Positions 1 through 9,245 of a DNA stretch of 64,000 bases are shown here, piece by piece. A program made the position numbers and the translations under genes. The DNA comes from Sympetrum striolatum. Taxonomy: Eukaryota > Arthropoda > Insecta > Odonata > Libellulidae. Position 1 is the stretch's first letter, and every line of letters begins with the position of its first letter. The notes under the pieces were generated by a model. That model was not told the origin of the DNA. It ran no database searches and saw nothing but the letters and a program-made list of their open reading frames with translations. Location: the NCBI GenBank assembly GCA_947579665.1, contig OX388347.1, positions 26,776,562 to 26,840,561 on the forward strand, written 5' to 3'.

Positions 1-1567
1 AATATACATGTAATTATATGTGGTCAGCACCTTAAATTCCATGCTGCCATGTGCCACGGCTTTTCTAGATTGCTTCTACCCACTAAACATTAATTCAAGT
101 AGCTTCCCATTTTTTTAAGATGCTCCATCAAAATCATAGTTCTCATGAGGAATCAAACCCAAGAATGCTTTTGCAGAAAGTGAACATGTTACTTGCTTGG
201 TTATCTAGTGGCCTTCAAACTAGAATACTGAGGACAAAACAAAAACGAGGACCTTTATACCTATTTTTCTCCTGGAGGTAAAATGGTGGAACTTAACACA
301 GCTTTTGCATTAGTTAATTTATTTTTCTTTGCTATTGATGGCTGTTTCATGTTGGCTATTATGATCTCTTGCTTAAACTAGGAGCTTTGGAAAAATCAGT
401 TTGATAAATGCAACATTAAACAGTTTAAACTTATTTCTTATTGATTAGGGCGTTGATTGACATTGTCATTCAATGGTAAACTTACCGGGCAGAAAATATA
501 GTTGAAAAAAATATCAGTGGCCAGCTTCAGCAATCTAACAAACTGATAAGGTAATAGGGGTACAATCACACTCTATATGGGGTCAAGGTTTTGATCTTAC
601 TTAATAGAGAATTTTATTCAAAATTTAAAGTACTGATAGAAATTTTTCTTCATCAACCTTAGTCTTTCTGAGCTAATTTTATTACATTTGGAAAACCTTT
701 CTTTTCAAGACCTAAATTTTATGAAACAAGTATAGGGAATATAAAGGTCATTAATTTTTATAGAGAGTAAGGATGATTATATTCTAAAGCCATATGATGT
801 ACATTTAAATACATTTTGAAGAGTAAAAGTTAAAACTAAAATACTCAGATAAATAAATAATAATGAATTCCCAAAAAAGGACTCAGCAGAGATAAAATTT
901 ATCTCTGGAACATCTGTAATTTATAAATTTCTTGACCCATTGATGATAAAACTGTTTTAGCCATGTAGAAGGCAATTCTTATGATTGCTTTAGGGAATGT
1001 CACATTTGGCTTACATTGGACAAAAAAATAATTGGGATCCATATAGAATAATATCAACTCAGAATGTCGTATCATAAGTAAGGTAGAATGAATGGATTGC
1101 TTCATAATTGGTATTCAAGACTGTGGATGATGATATATCATTCTGAATTGGTGTACTACATTCTAAAATTGCAGATAAGTATCAATATTGAACAAGTGAT
1201 GAAAAAAAGTTGGTAAAGCTCATTTTGCTGCAGGGAATAATTTTCCTAAATTACATACATCTGCAAAGACTGTATTCCTCTACTGTACTGACTATATTGA
1301 AAACCATTACTAAAATTACAGTTGAAAAGGATAGGGAGGTGCTATTTTATTTTCAATTTGAAATGTAGGAAGAGATGGAAAAGTTCCAGTTTCGTCCCTT
1401 TCTGATGCTCACTTGTTTCTCATTCTAACCTTAAAATAAATGCACTCTTTGGCTGAAATAAAAAATCAGCAGCACTGGAAATAAGCCAACTCTTCTCTTG
1501 TTCCAAAGCTTCACTTTAATTTCATCCTTCCTCGCCTGAATCGACTCATGGACTGAAAATTGACAGA
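1..1567. other. AT-rich, CpG-poor stretch without recognisable gene
   Basis: No reading frame here exceeds about 70 codons and none resembles a known family. CpG is rare. A TTGATTGACA stretch near 453-462 resembles an Exd/Pbx homeodomain site, and a minus-strand donor-like CCCG|GTAAGTTT lies near 483, but such short matches are expected by chance. I see no repeat structure strong enough to name. Confidence 0.6.
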
Positions 1568-1569
1568 AG

Positions 1570-1913
1570 TACCATATTTGATGGCATATAAGATGCACCA
1601 GCGTATAAGACGCACCCTCATTAAGTTGGCCACTCACAAGGAAAAAACCTTTTTATAGTCCGTGCGAAAGCGCGGTACCACAATAACTTAAAATGTAGTT
1701 TCTTTTAGTTGTCACGTTTCGTAAAAGCCAAATATTAACACAATCATTGAATGTAATTATGAAATAGGTAGTATAGACCATCTGGGCTAAAAATAGCATT
1801 CAGTATTGAAAGTTAACCCGTGGAGGTTGAACCTTCACATATAAGACGCAGGAAAATTTTTCAAGACATAATTTAGGAAAAAAGGTGCGTCTTATATGCC
1901 GTCAAATACGGTA
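1570..1913. mobile_element. MITE with 28-bp terminal inverted repeats and TA target site
   Basis: The terminal inverted repeats are at 1,572-1,599 and 1,884-1,911 and match at 25 of 28 positions. They begin CCRTATTTGAYGGCATATAA and are flanked on both sides by TA (1,570-1,571 and 1,912-1,913), the target duplication used by Tc1/mariner/pogo-type transposases. The element is 340 bp with no coding capacity, so it is a non-autonomous MITE moved by a transposase encoded elsewhere. A second copy of the TATAAGACGCACC motif follows the left end (about 1,603-1,616), and another TATAAGACGCA lies inside near 1,842. All three mismatches between the two ends are CG versus CA or TG, as expected from decay of methylated CpG in the left end. 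Assignment to a pogo/Tigger-like group rests on the TA target and on recalled resemblance of the termini, and is tentative. Confidence 0.8.
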
Positions 1914-1915
1914 TT

Positions 1916-3095
1916 TGAGAAGGCTTCAAAAATCTGAGAAATGCTCTTAAGGCTTTGTGTGAAAGAAGTATCACTAGCTGTATTGATTTGGAAACCAGTG
2001 AATTTTGAAAATGCAAATTACTGAAGTTGTAGAGAAAATTGATCTGAGGGTATTTGTTATCAAAAGAAATGTAATTCCTTCAAGGCCAGCAAAATGCACA
2101 AATCAAAGAAATATGACTTGAGCATATATCATGGTTAATTTATTTATGATATAGTATGGTGCATTTTTGTAGAAATAAAAGAGTTATTGATACAACAAGA
2201 AGAGCCATTGAGAGATGTCAAAATGGCTGTATACAGAAATCTATATGCAGGCCTAAATTTAAGTATGAAAATGATAGTTACTTGAATAAGGAAAATCACA
2301 CAAGTCTACTAAATATGATTGGTTTGGATTATGTGAGGAACATCTGTTGTCAGCATAAGAGAAACCAAGACATTAAATACTGTAATGTAAGAATAATTGC
2401 ATAATTCAGTACATAATAGTGTTACTTTAGTAACTACATTCAGTGTTTGCATTAGTTTGGATGTGTAGTAAGGGAAAGTAGGGGAATTTTAACTATGGTT
2501 ATGATGATCATTTGAAGGTAAATCATGGTTGAGTGTGGTGAATGAGGTTTTGTTAAGACTATTTTAGTAAGATAGTAATAAACAATAACATGAAAGACCC
2601 TCGGAATCTTTGAAGAGCATCCAGAATTCTCCAGCAATATAGAAGCTCAAAATGTATGTAGATTTCCTAATATTAAGGGTTCCTATGTTCCTTTGATCAA
2701 TTGCCTCTTAAGATCTGATTGTGTCTGTCACTAGCTGCAAATATTCTTAAAATTTAATGTTTAATTTATCACAACCATTTTGTGGTTAACCTTGTTGATG
2801 CGTTCTCTTGAGGAATTTTAAGTTAATTGTTAAAAATTTTCTCCATGATATTCTGTATTGTATAAGCTCCCGTCATAGTTTAGGAAGATATAATAATTCT
2901 GGAAGTAAAAGATACAACTCAAAGAATGATTAAGGTGAGTGTGTGTTATTTAAGTAGCAATGTTCTTGCAGAGTAAATCAAAGTTAACATATGCTTTCAT
3001 CATATTTTATAATATTTAGACAGCAAGATTATACAGAAGGCATATACTTCAAAAGATGAGGTCATCCAGCTTATCAAGATTTTATTATATGTACT
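1916..3095. other. AT-rich, CpG-poor stretch without recognisable gene
   Basis: The longest frame, 2,156-2,404 on the plus strand (82 codons), has no recognisable domain and no codon bias that I can see. A segment at 2,884-2,934 is bounded by splice-like signals and is described separately. Otherwise I see only AT-rich sequence. Confidence 0.5.
2884..2934 (+). other. Possible 51-nt mini-exon (weak)
   Basis: The segment follows a TTTAG acceptor-like end and stops at AAG immediately before GTGAGT, a good donor. It is 51 nt, is open in one frame and would encode EDIIILEVKDTTQRMIK (17 residues) in phase 0-0. The upstream pyrimidine tract is poor. A stretch this short is often open by chance, so this is a candidate only. 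Its location in the CpG-depleted segment is compatible with a methylated gene body. Confidence 0.12.
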
Positions 3096-3454
3096 GTATA
3101 TGCCTGCATATAAGTCGACCTATGAAGCCTAAAAAATCTTTCAAAAACCAGGGGTCGACTTATACACTGAACATAAAATTTAACCCTTTAACACCGAGGA
3201 GTAAATAGGTGATACTGTCAGCTTTACACTTGTTGTACACAAACTCTGACAACTCACCACAATTATTTCTTACTGTGACTGATTTTTGGCAAGTCTAATT
3301 AACGTAGTTATCATATTAAACAAATTTCATCACAAAATATAATTGAGGCCCAAAGTATGTTATGTTATAACATGTTTTCATTTTCATATCTTTTGAATAA
3401 ATTAGATGCATATTTATTCTTTGAAATTTATATTCATTTCTTCACATGTATTTT

Positions 3455-3580
3455 TACTTTCTCCATATACGAAGTATAGAGAAAGTATTGTTTTCATGAA
3501 AACATTCGACTTCGAGATTTCAACGGAAATACGTGTTTTGGGGTCCCTAGAACACGTTTTGACCATTTTCGGAATGATGT
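3455..3580 (+). repeat. Foldback-ended dispersed repeat leader
   Basis: TACTTTCTC at 3,455-3,463 pairs perfectly with GAGAAAGTA at 3,479-3,487, giving a hairpin. The following sequence, up to the (TG)n tract, has the feel of a repeat I recall as widespread in arthropod genomes (hairpin, then a conserved ~100-bp leader, then a TCTG/TG microsatellite). That recollection is unverified. The two overlapping frames here (3,406-3,648 plus and 3,414-3,680 minus) run into the TG tract and are not genes. Confidence 0.4.
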
Positions 3581-3630
3581 CTGTGTGTATGTGTGTGTGT
3601 GTGTGTGTGTCTGTATGTGTGTGTGTGCTT
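3580..3630. repeat. (TG)n-rich microsatellite
   Basis: This is an imperfect tract of TG dinucleotides interrupted by TA and CTG steps. It sits between the hairpin leader and the first ~320-bp tandem unit and reads as (AC)n on the minus strand. It is likely length-variable. Confidence 0.85.
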
Positions 3631-4281
3631 GTGGGCACTCTAACGTAAAAACTATTGGTTGTATCAATACCAAACGTCATGTATAGTACTGTGGTGTGTG
3701 CTGTCAGAGTTGAAGTTGATTAGTTTTTGGAGTAAATCGGAATACCGGAAATCGAGCTTCATTCATAAAAGCTCATTTCCGGTTTTCAAAATAGCTCCAT
3801 AAATATGATATATACGTATATTGTATTGCTTATAAAAGTTTTAGATAGTATAATTTACTATAACTTTTGTATTTAACGGATTTTTGTATCACTGGTTGAT
3901 TAGGAGTTATTCTTGTAATACCGATAAACCGGAAGTAGCTGTTATGTACTTTGTGGGCGCTCTAACATGAAAACTATTTGTTGTATCAACACCAAATTTC
4001 ATATATAGTAATTTGGCTGGGGTCGTTAGAGTTGATTAGTTTTTAGAGTAAATCGGTTAACCGAAAGTCGAGCTTTATACTTCAAAGCTTATTTCCGGTT
4101 TTTAAAATATTTCCATAAATATGATATTTAGGTATATACTATTATTTACAAACGTTTTAGAAAATATAATTTACTATAACTTTTGTATGAAACATATTTT
4201 TGTATCACTGATTGTTTAGGAGTTATTCATGAAATACTGATAAACCGGAAGTTGCTCATTATGCACTTTGTGGGCGCTCTG
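3631..4281 (+). repeat. Two tandem copies of a ~320-bp unit plus stub
   Basis: Each unit starts at GTGGGCRCTCT: copy 1 at 3,631, copy 2 at 3,953, and the start of a third at 4,270, giving periods of 322 and 317 bp. Shared landmarks in order are TTGTATCAA-ACCAAA, GTTGATTAGTTTTT, GAGTAAATCGG, TTTCCGGTTTT, CCATAAATATGATAT, AATTTACTATAACTTTTGTAT, a TTTTTGTATCACTG box, AGGAGTTATTC and GATAAACCGGAAGT. Divergence between copies is moderate, so the duplication is old. The unit contains no open reading frame. It looks like satellite-style or element-internal tandem sequence. Confidence 0.85.
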
Positions 4282-5032
4282 GGCTCTATGGGCGAAATAC
4301 CAATTTCATCCTTTTTCATCGGTCATGTCCTTGGTCATTATTTATCATGTTTGTGACGTCAAAGATAATAATATATAAATTAATCATTCATCTTCCAAGT
4401 TTAGATGGAATATAGAGTTCAAAATTATTGTCGTAGATAAATATTAACATCTTATATGTGGAGAAAGTCTTGTGCTGGCCACATCAGATTTTTATTTTAC
4501 AAAAATGTAATATATATTTCAATGTTTTCTTTTTAAAAATGAAAACCAATAAGCACATCATGATTTATTTTTGTTTATATTTTCTTTATGATTTGACTTA
4601 GCTTTAGGGGTTAATGGAAGTTGTTTTAGCAGTGCCGTGACTTGATAATACCACACTATATTACCATTATTTCTATAATAAATTTTTAATGCCATTGTGT
4701 TTCTGTTTCATAACGCATTTTTCTTTGTAAAGCCTGAGTGATACCAATGAAAGAAACTTGTGTAATATCATAGAGTTACGCTATGGTAATAGTTAAGCAG
4801 AGGCGAGAAGTTGACATGGCAGCTGAAAGAAACAATTCTAGCATCTTAATCTTATGCAGTAAATATTACTTAAGCTATTGTATATTTATGGATACCGTAG
4901 TCTTTCTTCCCATAAAATAGAGGTGGGGAAGTGGTGTTGCCTTATTTTTTGGGTCGACTGATGCGCTGAAGTTTGGCTAAAACCTGAAATTCACCTCAAA
5001 TCTTTAGGAGTAGACTTACACTCCGGCATAGT

Positions 5033-6639
5033 TACTGGTGCAGGATTTACTATGTCTTTTTGCATTTCTCTCTTTAAAGTATTCCCTCATTACCTCTAAC
5101 ATTATGTAGTTGGGGGGAATGTGGCTTTCTAGACAAGATTAGGGGGATTAGGAGTGAAGTAATTTGCCCTTGCTTTCTTCACCAAGCCAGAATACTGTGA
5201 GTGGAAGCACAATGATTCTAGAAGCATTCCATTAAGAGGGACTTTAATTAGATCCATTATTCTGCATCACTCTAATCTCAGTAGCTTTCATGCCATCACA
5301 GCATTGAACAGGACTGTTACTTAAGAAGATGAAATATATTTTTTTCTCTCTCCTGCACCTTTCTTTATGACCTCAAAGTAAAATTGTTCACATCTTAAAA
5401 GTACTTTCAAAAGCAAAAGAAATATTCCTGAAATATTTTCAGTAATTATTTATCTTGATGCATTTACAACTATTTTCAAAGATCTCTTAGAGACAAAACT
5501 ATTACATATATTTTTATTTATCTACTCTGCTAGCTTTTGTACCCTACATATGAGGAAATAGTATCTCTACTTACAACATCAGTGTGCAATCCTTCTTCTT
5601 TTCCTTCAAAATTGATATCTCAAAGTTATTTTCGTTTCTTCCAAGACTTCTACACATACCAAAAAAGCATGCCATTTGTTTTATTGTTACAGGAAATAGG
5701 GTAAGGTAATTTTGCACACAGGAAAAATCCCAATGAAGAATAGCCTTGAAAAAAGTCTGCTAGTTTGAGTAGTATTTAGAAATTATCACAAATCTGATTG
5801 CCTCCATGCAGAAGAAAAAATATAATTGGTTAGAAACAAATCCTCCTTCCTACTTACTAAATTAATTGAAATCAACAAACGAGGGCATAACTTGTTGTAA
5901 TAACATAGTATCATTGAAGAGACTTAGTAATTTTATAAAACAAATTAGGTTCAATCAATTTCAAGCATTTCTTTGATACTGAATTAACTGAGCAAGCTTT
6001 TGCTTAATAGTAAAAATTTAATATTTTCCTAAGCAAGGTAATATTCTATCCGTATCCTCCCTTTTGATGGCTTAGCAAAATTAATTCTATTTCTTAGGGT
6101 AAGATAAGCAGCTCAAAATATAAACCAATAAATTCTATCTACAAATCTTTTGTGATTTCATGTCAAAGCTTTTTTTATTTTATACTCCCTAAAATATTAT
6201 AGTGAAATGCATTATCTCTACAATGTTTTGTTGCTTGGAAATTAGATTTTCATGACCAGTAGGCATTTTAATATTTGATTGGAGAGAAATTAGGAACTAA
6301 GATAAGTGTATTACAAAGATGGATTTGCTATAAGTGACAAAGTGCAAGGGCTTTGCCATTATAAGGGCACAAAAATGCACTATTTTTTTAATTTAAGAAT
6401 GAATAGTCTCTTGGTGGGGCCTCAAATGATCCTTGCAGCTTGGCTCTTTGATTGCTGAAATTCGCTTCTGGTCAATGGGAAAATATTCCTAACTATTAAG
6501 TTTATAGATCCTGAGTGTCCTTTCATTATTTGTGGACAATAATGTACAAGCCATCAAAATAGCGATTTCAGTTTTAAGAAATATAATTTAGCTCGATAAG
6601 GAAGTGATATTAGCTTTAAATTTGCAGAAAATAATTGAT
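5033..6639. other. AT-rich, strongly CpG-depleted stretch
   Basis: By hand count there are 6 CpG in 5,041-6,600 (1,560 bp), far fewer than base composition predicts. No reading frame of interest and no recognised repeat were seen. An acceptor-like tract ending in TTGTTACAG lies near 5,692 with GGTAAGG 10 nt downstream, probably by chance. Confidence 0.6.
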
Positions 6640-6870
6640 ATAATTTATAGTATTGTTTGTGGGATGCATCCACCCCTCACGCCCATCTGATGTACCCATA
6701 TATGCGCTTTCGCACGTTTTTTTGTTCTTATGCATTCTCATGGGCACTCGAACCAATAACTGTCTCCTGCAATCTAAAACGCACCCGGATTGCCTTTTTG
6801 GTAGCGAAGAATCCTTCGAGAGATCATCCTTCACAACCGCAATAACTATCCAAAATTTTCTCACCCTTTA
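6640..6870 (-). mobile_element. SINE-like remnant (minus strand), tentative
   Basis: On the minus strand, near 6,740-6,760, the sequence GGTTCGAGTGCCC resembles a tRNA B box (GGTTCGANTCC) with one inserted base. It is followed by an A-rich run and then by CGTGCGAAAGCGC (plus-strand 6,704-6,716). This 13-mer also occurs inside the MITE at 1,661-1,673, which suggests shared repeat ancestry. No convincing A box was found. Three overlapping chance frames (6,616-6,864 minus, 6,653-6,871 and 6,657-6,845 plus) cover it and look like translations of a repeat. Confidence 0.3.
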
Positions 6871-7760
6871 ATAGAGATGCTTTTTTTCACAAGGACCTTT
6901 TTGTAAGGGTATTGCGAAAAGAAATCGGCCGCCGTCAAAACCCCCATAAAAAGTAGGTTTTTGTTGACACCTACGTATCCCTTCAGCATCCCTGTGGTAC
7001 TGGATGCTTTGTTGGTAGCGGGGAGGGGTTGGGGACAAAGGGTCCCGAACTCCCACTTAGTTGTTCGCCGAATGGCATTCCTGAAGGGACATCCTCTCGC
7101 CAGAGTTTTCGGAGAGGGACTGGCAGAGCTCTATTGCGTACAGCCTTGCCCCTTCTTCTGGAGGCAGCAGATTAGCCTCCTCTGTGTCAGGGGTGTGGGG
7201 GAGGGGGAGGAGGGGGCGAGGTGTCTCTGGCTTACAGCATGCCTTGGCGGCCAGTCGACCCGTTCTCCACACGCGGTGAAGATGCGATCCAGACGCCGCA
7301 TGGCGGTTGAAATCGCCACTATTGCCGTCGGTGAGTGTCACTCCCGAGGCCTCCGGTCTTCCGAGGGCCTCTCTTTTCGGTCGCGCGCCTTCACGTGCGT
7401 GTGAATTACTGGCGCGGGATTTTTCGATTGCGATTGTGACGTTGTGTCTCAGCGAGGCATTGGCTCCGGACAGGGGCGTGTTATGGTTTTTACTCCGTAG
7501 CGATGTTAGAGTTTTTTGACAACTTGGACCTTCGGATGAAGGCGAATTTTTGGGTCGTTTTTGGGGGAGCCGCTTTGGAATCCTCGAATTCTTTGACCCG
7601 GCAAAAAATGCCTTATCTAATTTGGTGTTTTTGCGAGGCGGTCCACGGTCTGGTGAATCCAGTGAAAGATTGTTTGTGAGGGGAAAGTTTTTGTTTATTT
7701 GCGACTTGAGTGATTTTTTAGTGAAACAATCGTATGCAATAAATTACAATTGGTGATTCT
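6871..7760. promoter_or_regulatory. GC- and CpG-rich island, candidate promoter region
   Basis: Composition changes abruptly here from CpG-depleted AT-rich DNA to GC-rich DNA with frequent CpG, densest at about 7,000-7,460. It contains G-rich GC-box-like runs, a G-quadruplex motif (7,190-7,216) and a donor-like CG|GTGAGTGT at 7,331. Long frames are open on both strands (6,961-7,404 plus, 147 codons; 7,057-7,341 minus, 94 codons), as expected of stop-poor GC-rich DNA; neither resembles a known protein. An ATG at 7,280 runs in frame for about 17 codons to the 7,331 donor, so a short first coding exon or a 5' untranslated exon is possible. Direction of transcription cannot be decided from sequence. 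Confidence 0.4.
7190..7216 (+). other. G-quadruplex motif
   Basis: Four G-tracts of 4, 5, 5 and 5 bases lie at 7,190-7,193, 7,197-7,201, 7,203-7,207 and 7,212-7,216, separated by loops of 3, 1 and 4 nt. This satisfies the standard G3+N1-7 pattern with margin. It lies in the middle of the CpG-rich island, and its G-rich run would also serve as an Sp/KLF-type GC-box cluster. Confidence 0.8.
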
Positions 7761-8880
7761 CGTTCGTAGTGTGTGTCTTCTGATGTCAGTGCTTTTTGTC
7801 GATAATTGTTTTTCTCTTGATTTCAATTTTTGGTAGCATACTTACTACACCAATTTTCGGTACCATTCTTACATGTAAACGACCAGTTTGTACTGCGGTA
7901 GTTGGATGCAAGCGGTATAATTTTTAAGAAAACAATCCTCGTGAAATGACTGAGGGACGTGATTTGTCTTTAAAATCGATCTCTGCCAAATGATAACTGC
8001 TAGACAACAAGCATATTTGTTCCGTAATTTTTAATATTTTAAATATAGCAGAGAGAATATTTTTTATAATTTTATTTCAAGTTCGGTAGTCGCGAAAAAA
8101 AACAATTTCGCGGACATTTTCGATTTATGTTTTATACCCGAATGGTTTTAAAACCCGCTGCTTATTTTAAAACATGGAGTGCAATAAAACTGCGACCCTA
8201 GACACATCTACAAAAAAGCACGTCAAATGATACGACCTTCCCGAACTGGAAAAAAGGGTACTGCATTCTCTGACGTCCGTTTCCGTTCGTGGGTAGACCT
8301 GGAATTTTTTGCTTTTAAATGCAATTCTCTCTTTTACGAGTTCGTCTCACTGAGACGTGCCCTATTTGTGCATCAACCCTAGAAGATGTTATTCTGGCAT
8401 CTTATTTGAAGGAATAGTCTTTTAACTGGTAAACCCTTACTTGGGAGTGTTGCTAATGAATTGGATCTCGCTGTGCTTGCTGTGTTGATTTATAAAATTA
8501 TCTACTAAGTTCCGTTTGTTTGTGGACATGAAGGTGATAGCTAACGTAATAAAACGTATTTCTATGCTTGACTCCTACTTTTCCTTTCTAAGAATGAAAA
8601 AAACGCATTCGTTTTAGTATCTGATTATTTTGATATTTTTTAGATTTCGAAGAAACTAAATGTTAACTCAGAAAATGTGTCAAAATTATTTCATAGAACA
8701 TATTTCCATTTTAAACTCGGAGAAATCCTGTTCCCATCATTACATAAAATATAATTTCACAACCAAGAATAGACAACGGCTTTTTTTTAGAGGAAATGAC
8801 TTAAAATGTCCCGGTTATCTCAAAGAGTCGTATAACTGATTGAATATTCTATTAAATGACTTGACTTGACTTGACGTTGA
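7761..8880. other. AT-rich stretch, no gene seen
   Basis: CpG is at ordinary levels, unlike the stretch left of 6.6 kb. No reading frame or clear repeat was seen. A short run of TTGAC-like tandem steps (ACTTGACTTGACTTGACG) lies at about 8,857-8,875. Confidence 0.5.
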
Positions 8881-9245
8881 CTTTTTGTAAACATATAAGG
8901 AAGAGATTTTCGGGTGGTGATGTTTTTTCCCCCGCTTTGCGCAATTTCTGTTGGTGCGAAGATTTCCCGCAGTCGTATTGCCGCGCCTTGACCCGCCTGT
9001 GGATTGGTCGGAAGTGTCGCTGTTCTCGTCCGGAAGGAAGGAAACACGCTTTAGGGAATCACTAAGGTCTGCGGTTTTTTTCCCCGTCGGACTCGGTTTT
9101 TCGAAATCGACGCAAGAAGGTTGCGGCTTTGGAATACGAAGGATATCATCGAGTTTCCGAGTTGATTTCCACTCTGCCTCTCCGAAAGATTTCGGAAATT
9201 TAAGGAAGTTCACAAGGAAGATATGGAGAACTGTGTGTGAAGATT
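8881..9245. promoter_or_regulatory. CpG-rich island
   Basis: By hand count there are about 27 CpG in 8,881-9,240. Frames of about 130 codons are open on both strands (8,815-9,213 minus; 8,951-9,343 plus). The minus frame would be a hydrophilic, Ser/Lys-rich polypeptide without a recognised domain. Two opposite open frames in one island suggest stop-poor composition, not a gene. It is a candidate regulatory element. Confidence 0.3.

Larger units (their letters stand above)
3099..5030. mobile_element. Degenerate ~1.9-kb composite element with diverged inverted ends
   Basis: The left end (from 3,099) begins TATGCCTGCATATAAGTCGA. The reverse complement of the right end (to 5,030) begins TATGCCGGAGTGTAAGTCTA, a match at about 17 of 23 positions. 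Each end also has an inner copy of the GTCGAC motif: GGGGTCGACTTATA at about 3,152-3,165 and GGGTCGACTGATG near 4,951. This layout parallels the MITE at 1,570, where TATAAG is followed by a short CG-containing box in the terminal repeats. The interior holds a foldback-like segment, a (TG)n tract and two tandem copies of a ~320-bp unit, so it is probably a nest of more than one repeat. No transposase reading frame survives. The alternative is two unrelated fragments that happen to be inverted. Confidence 0.45.

Noticed and set aside
6961..7404. 147-codon plus-strand frame, the longest in the window
   Set aside because: Overlaps a 94-codon minus-strand frame in a GC-rich island, contains the G-quadruplex run and has no recognisable domain.
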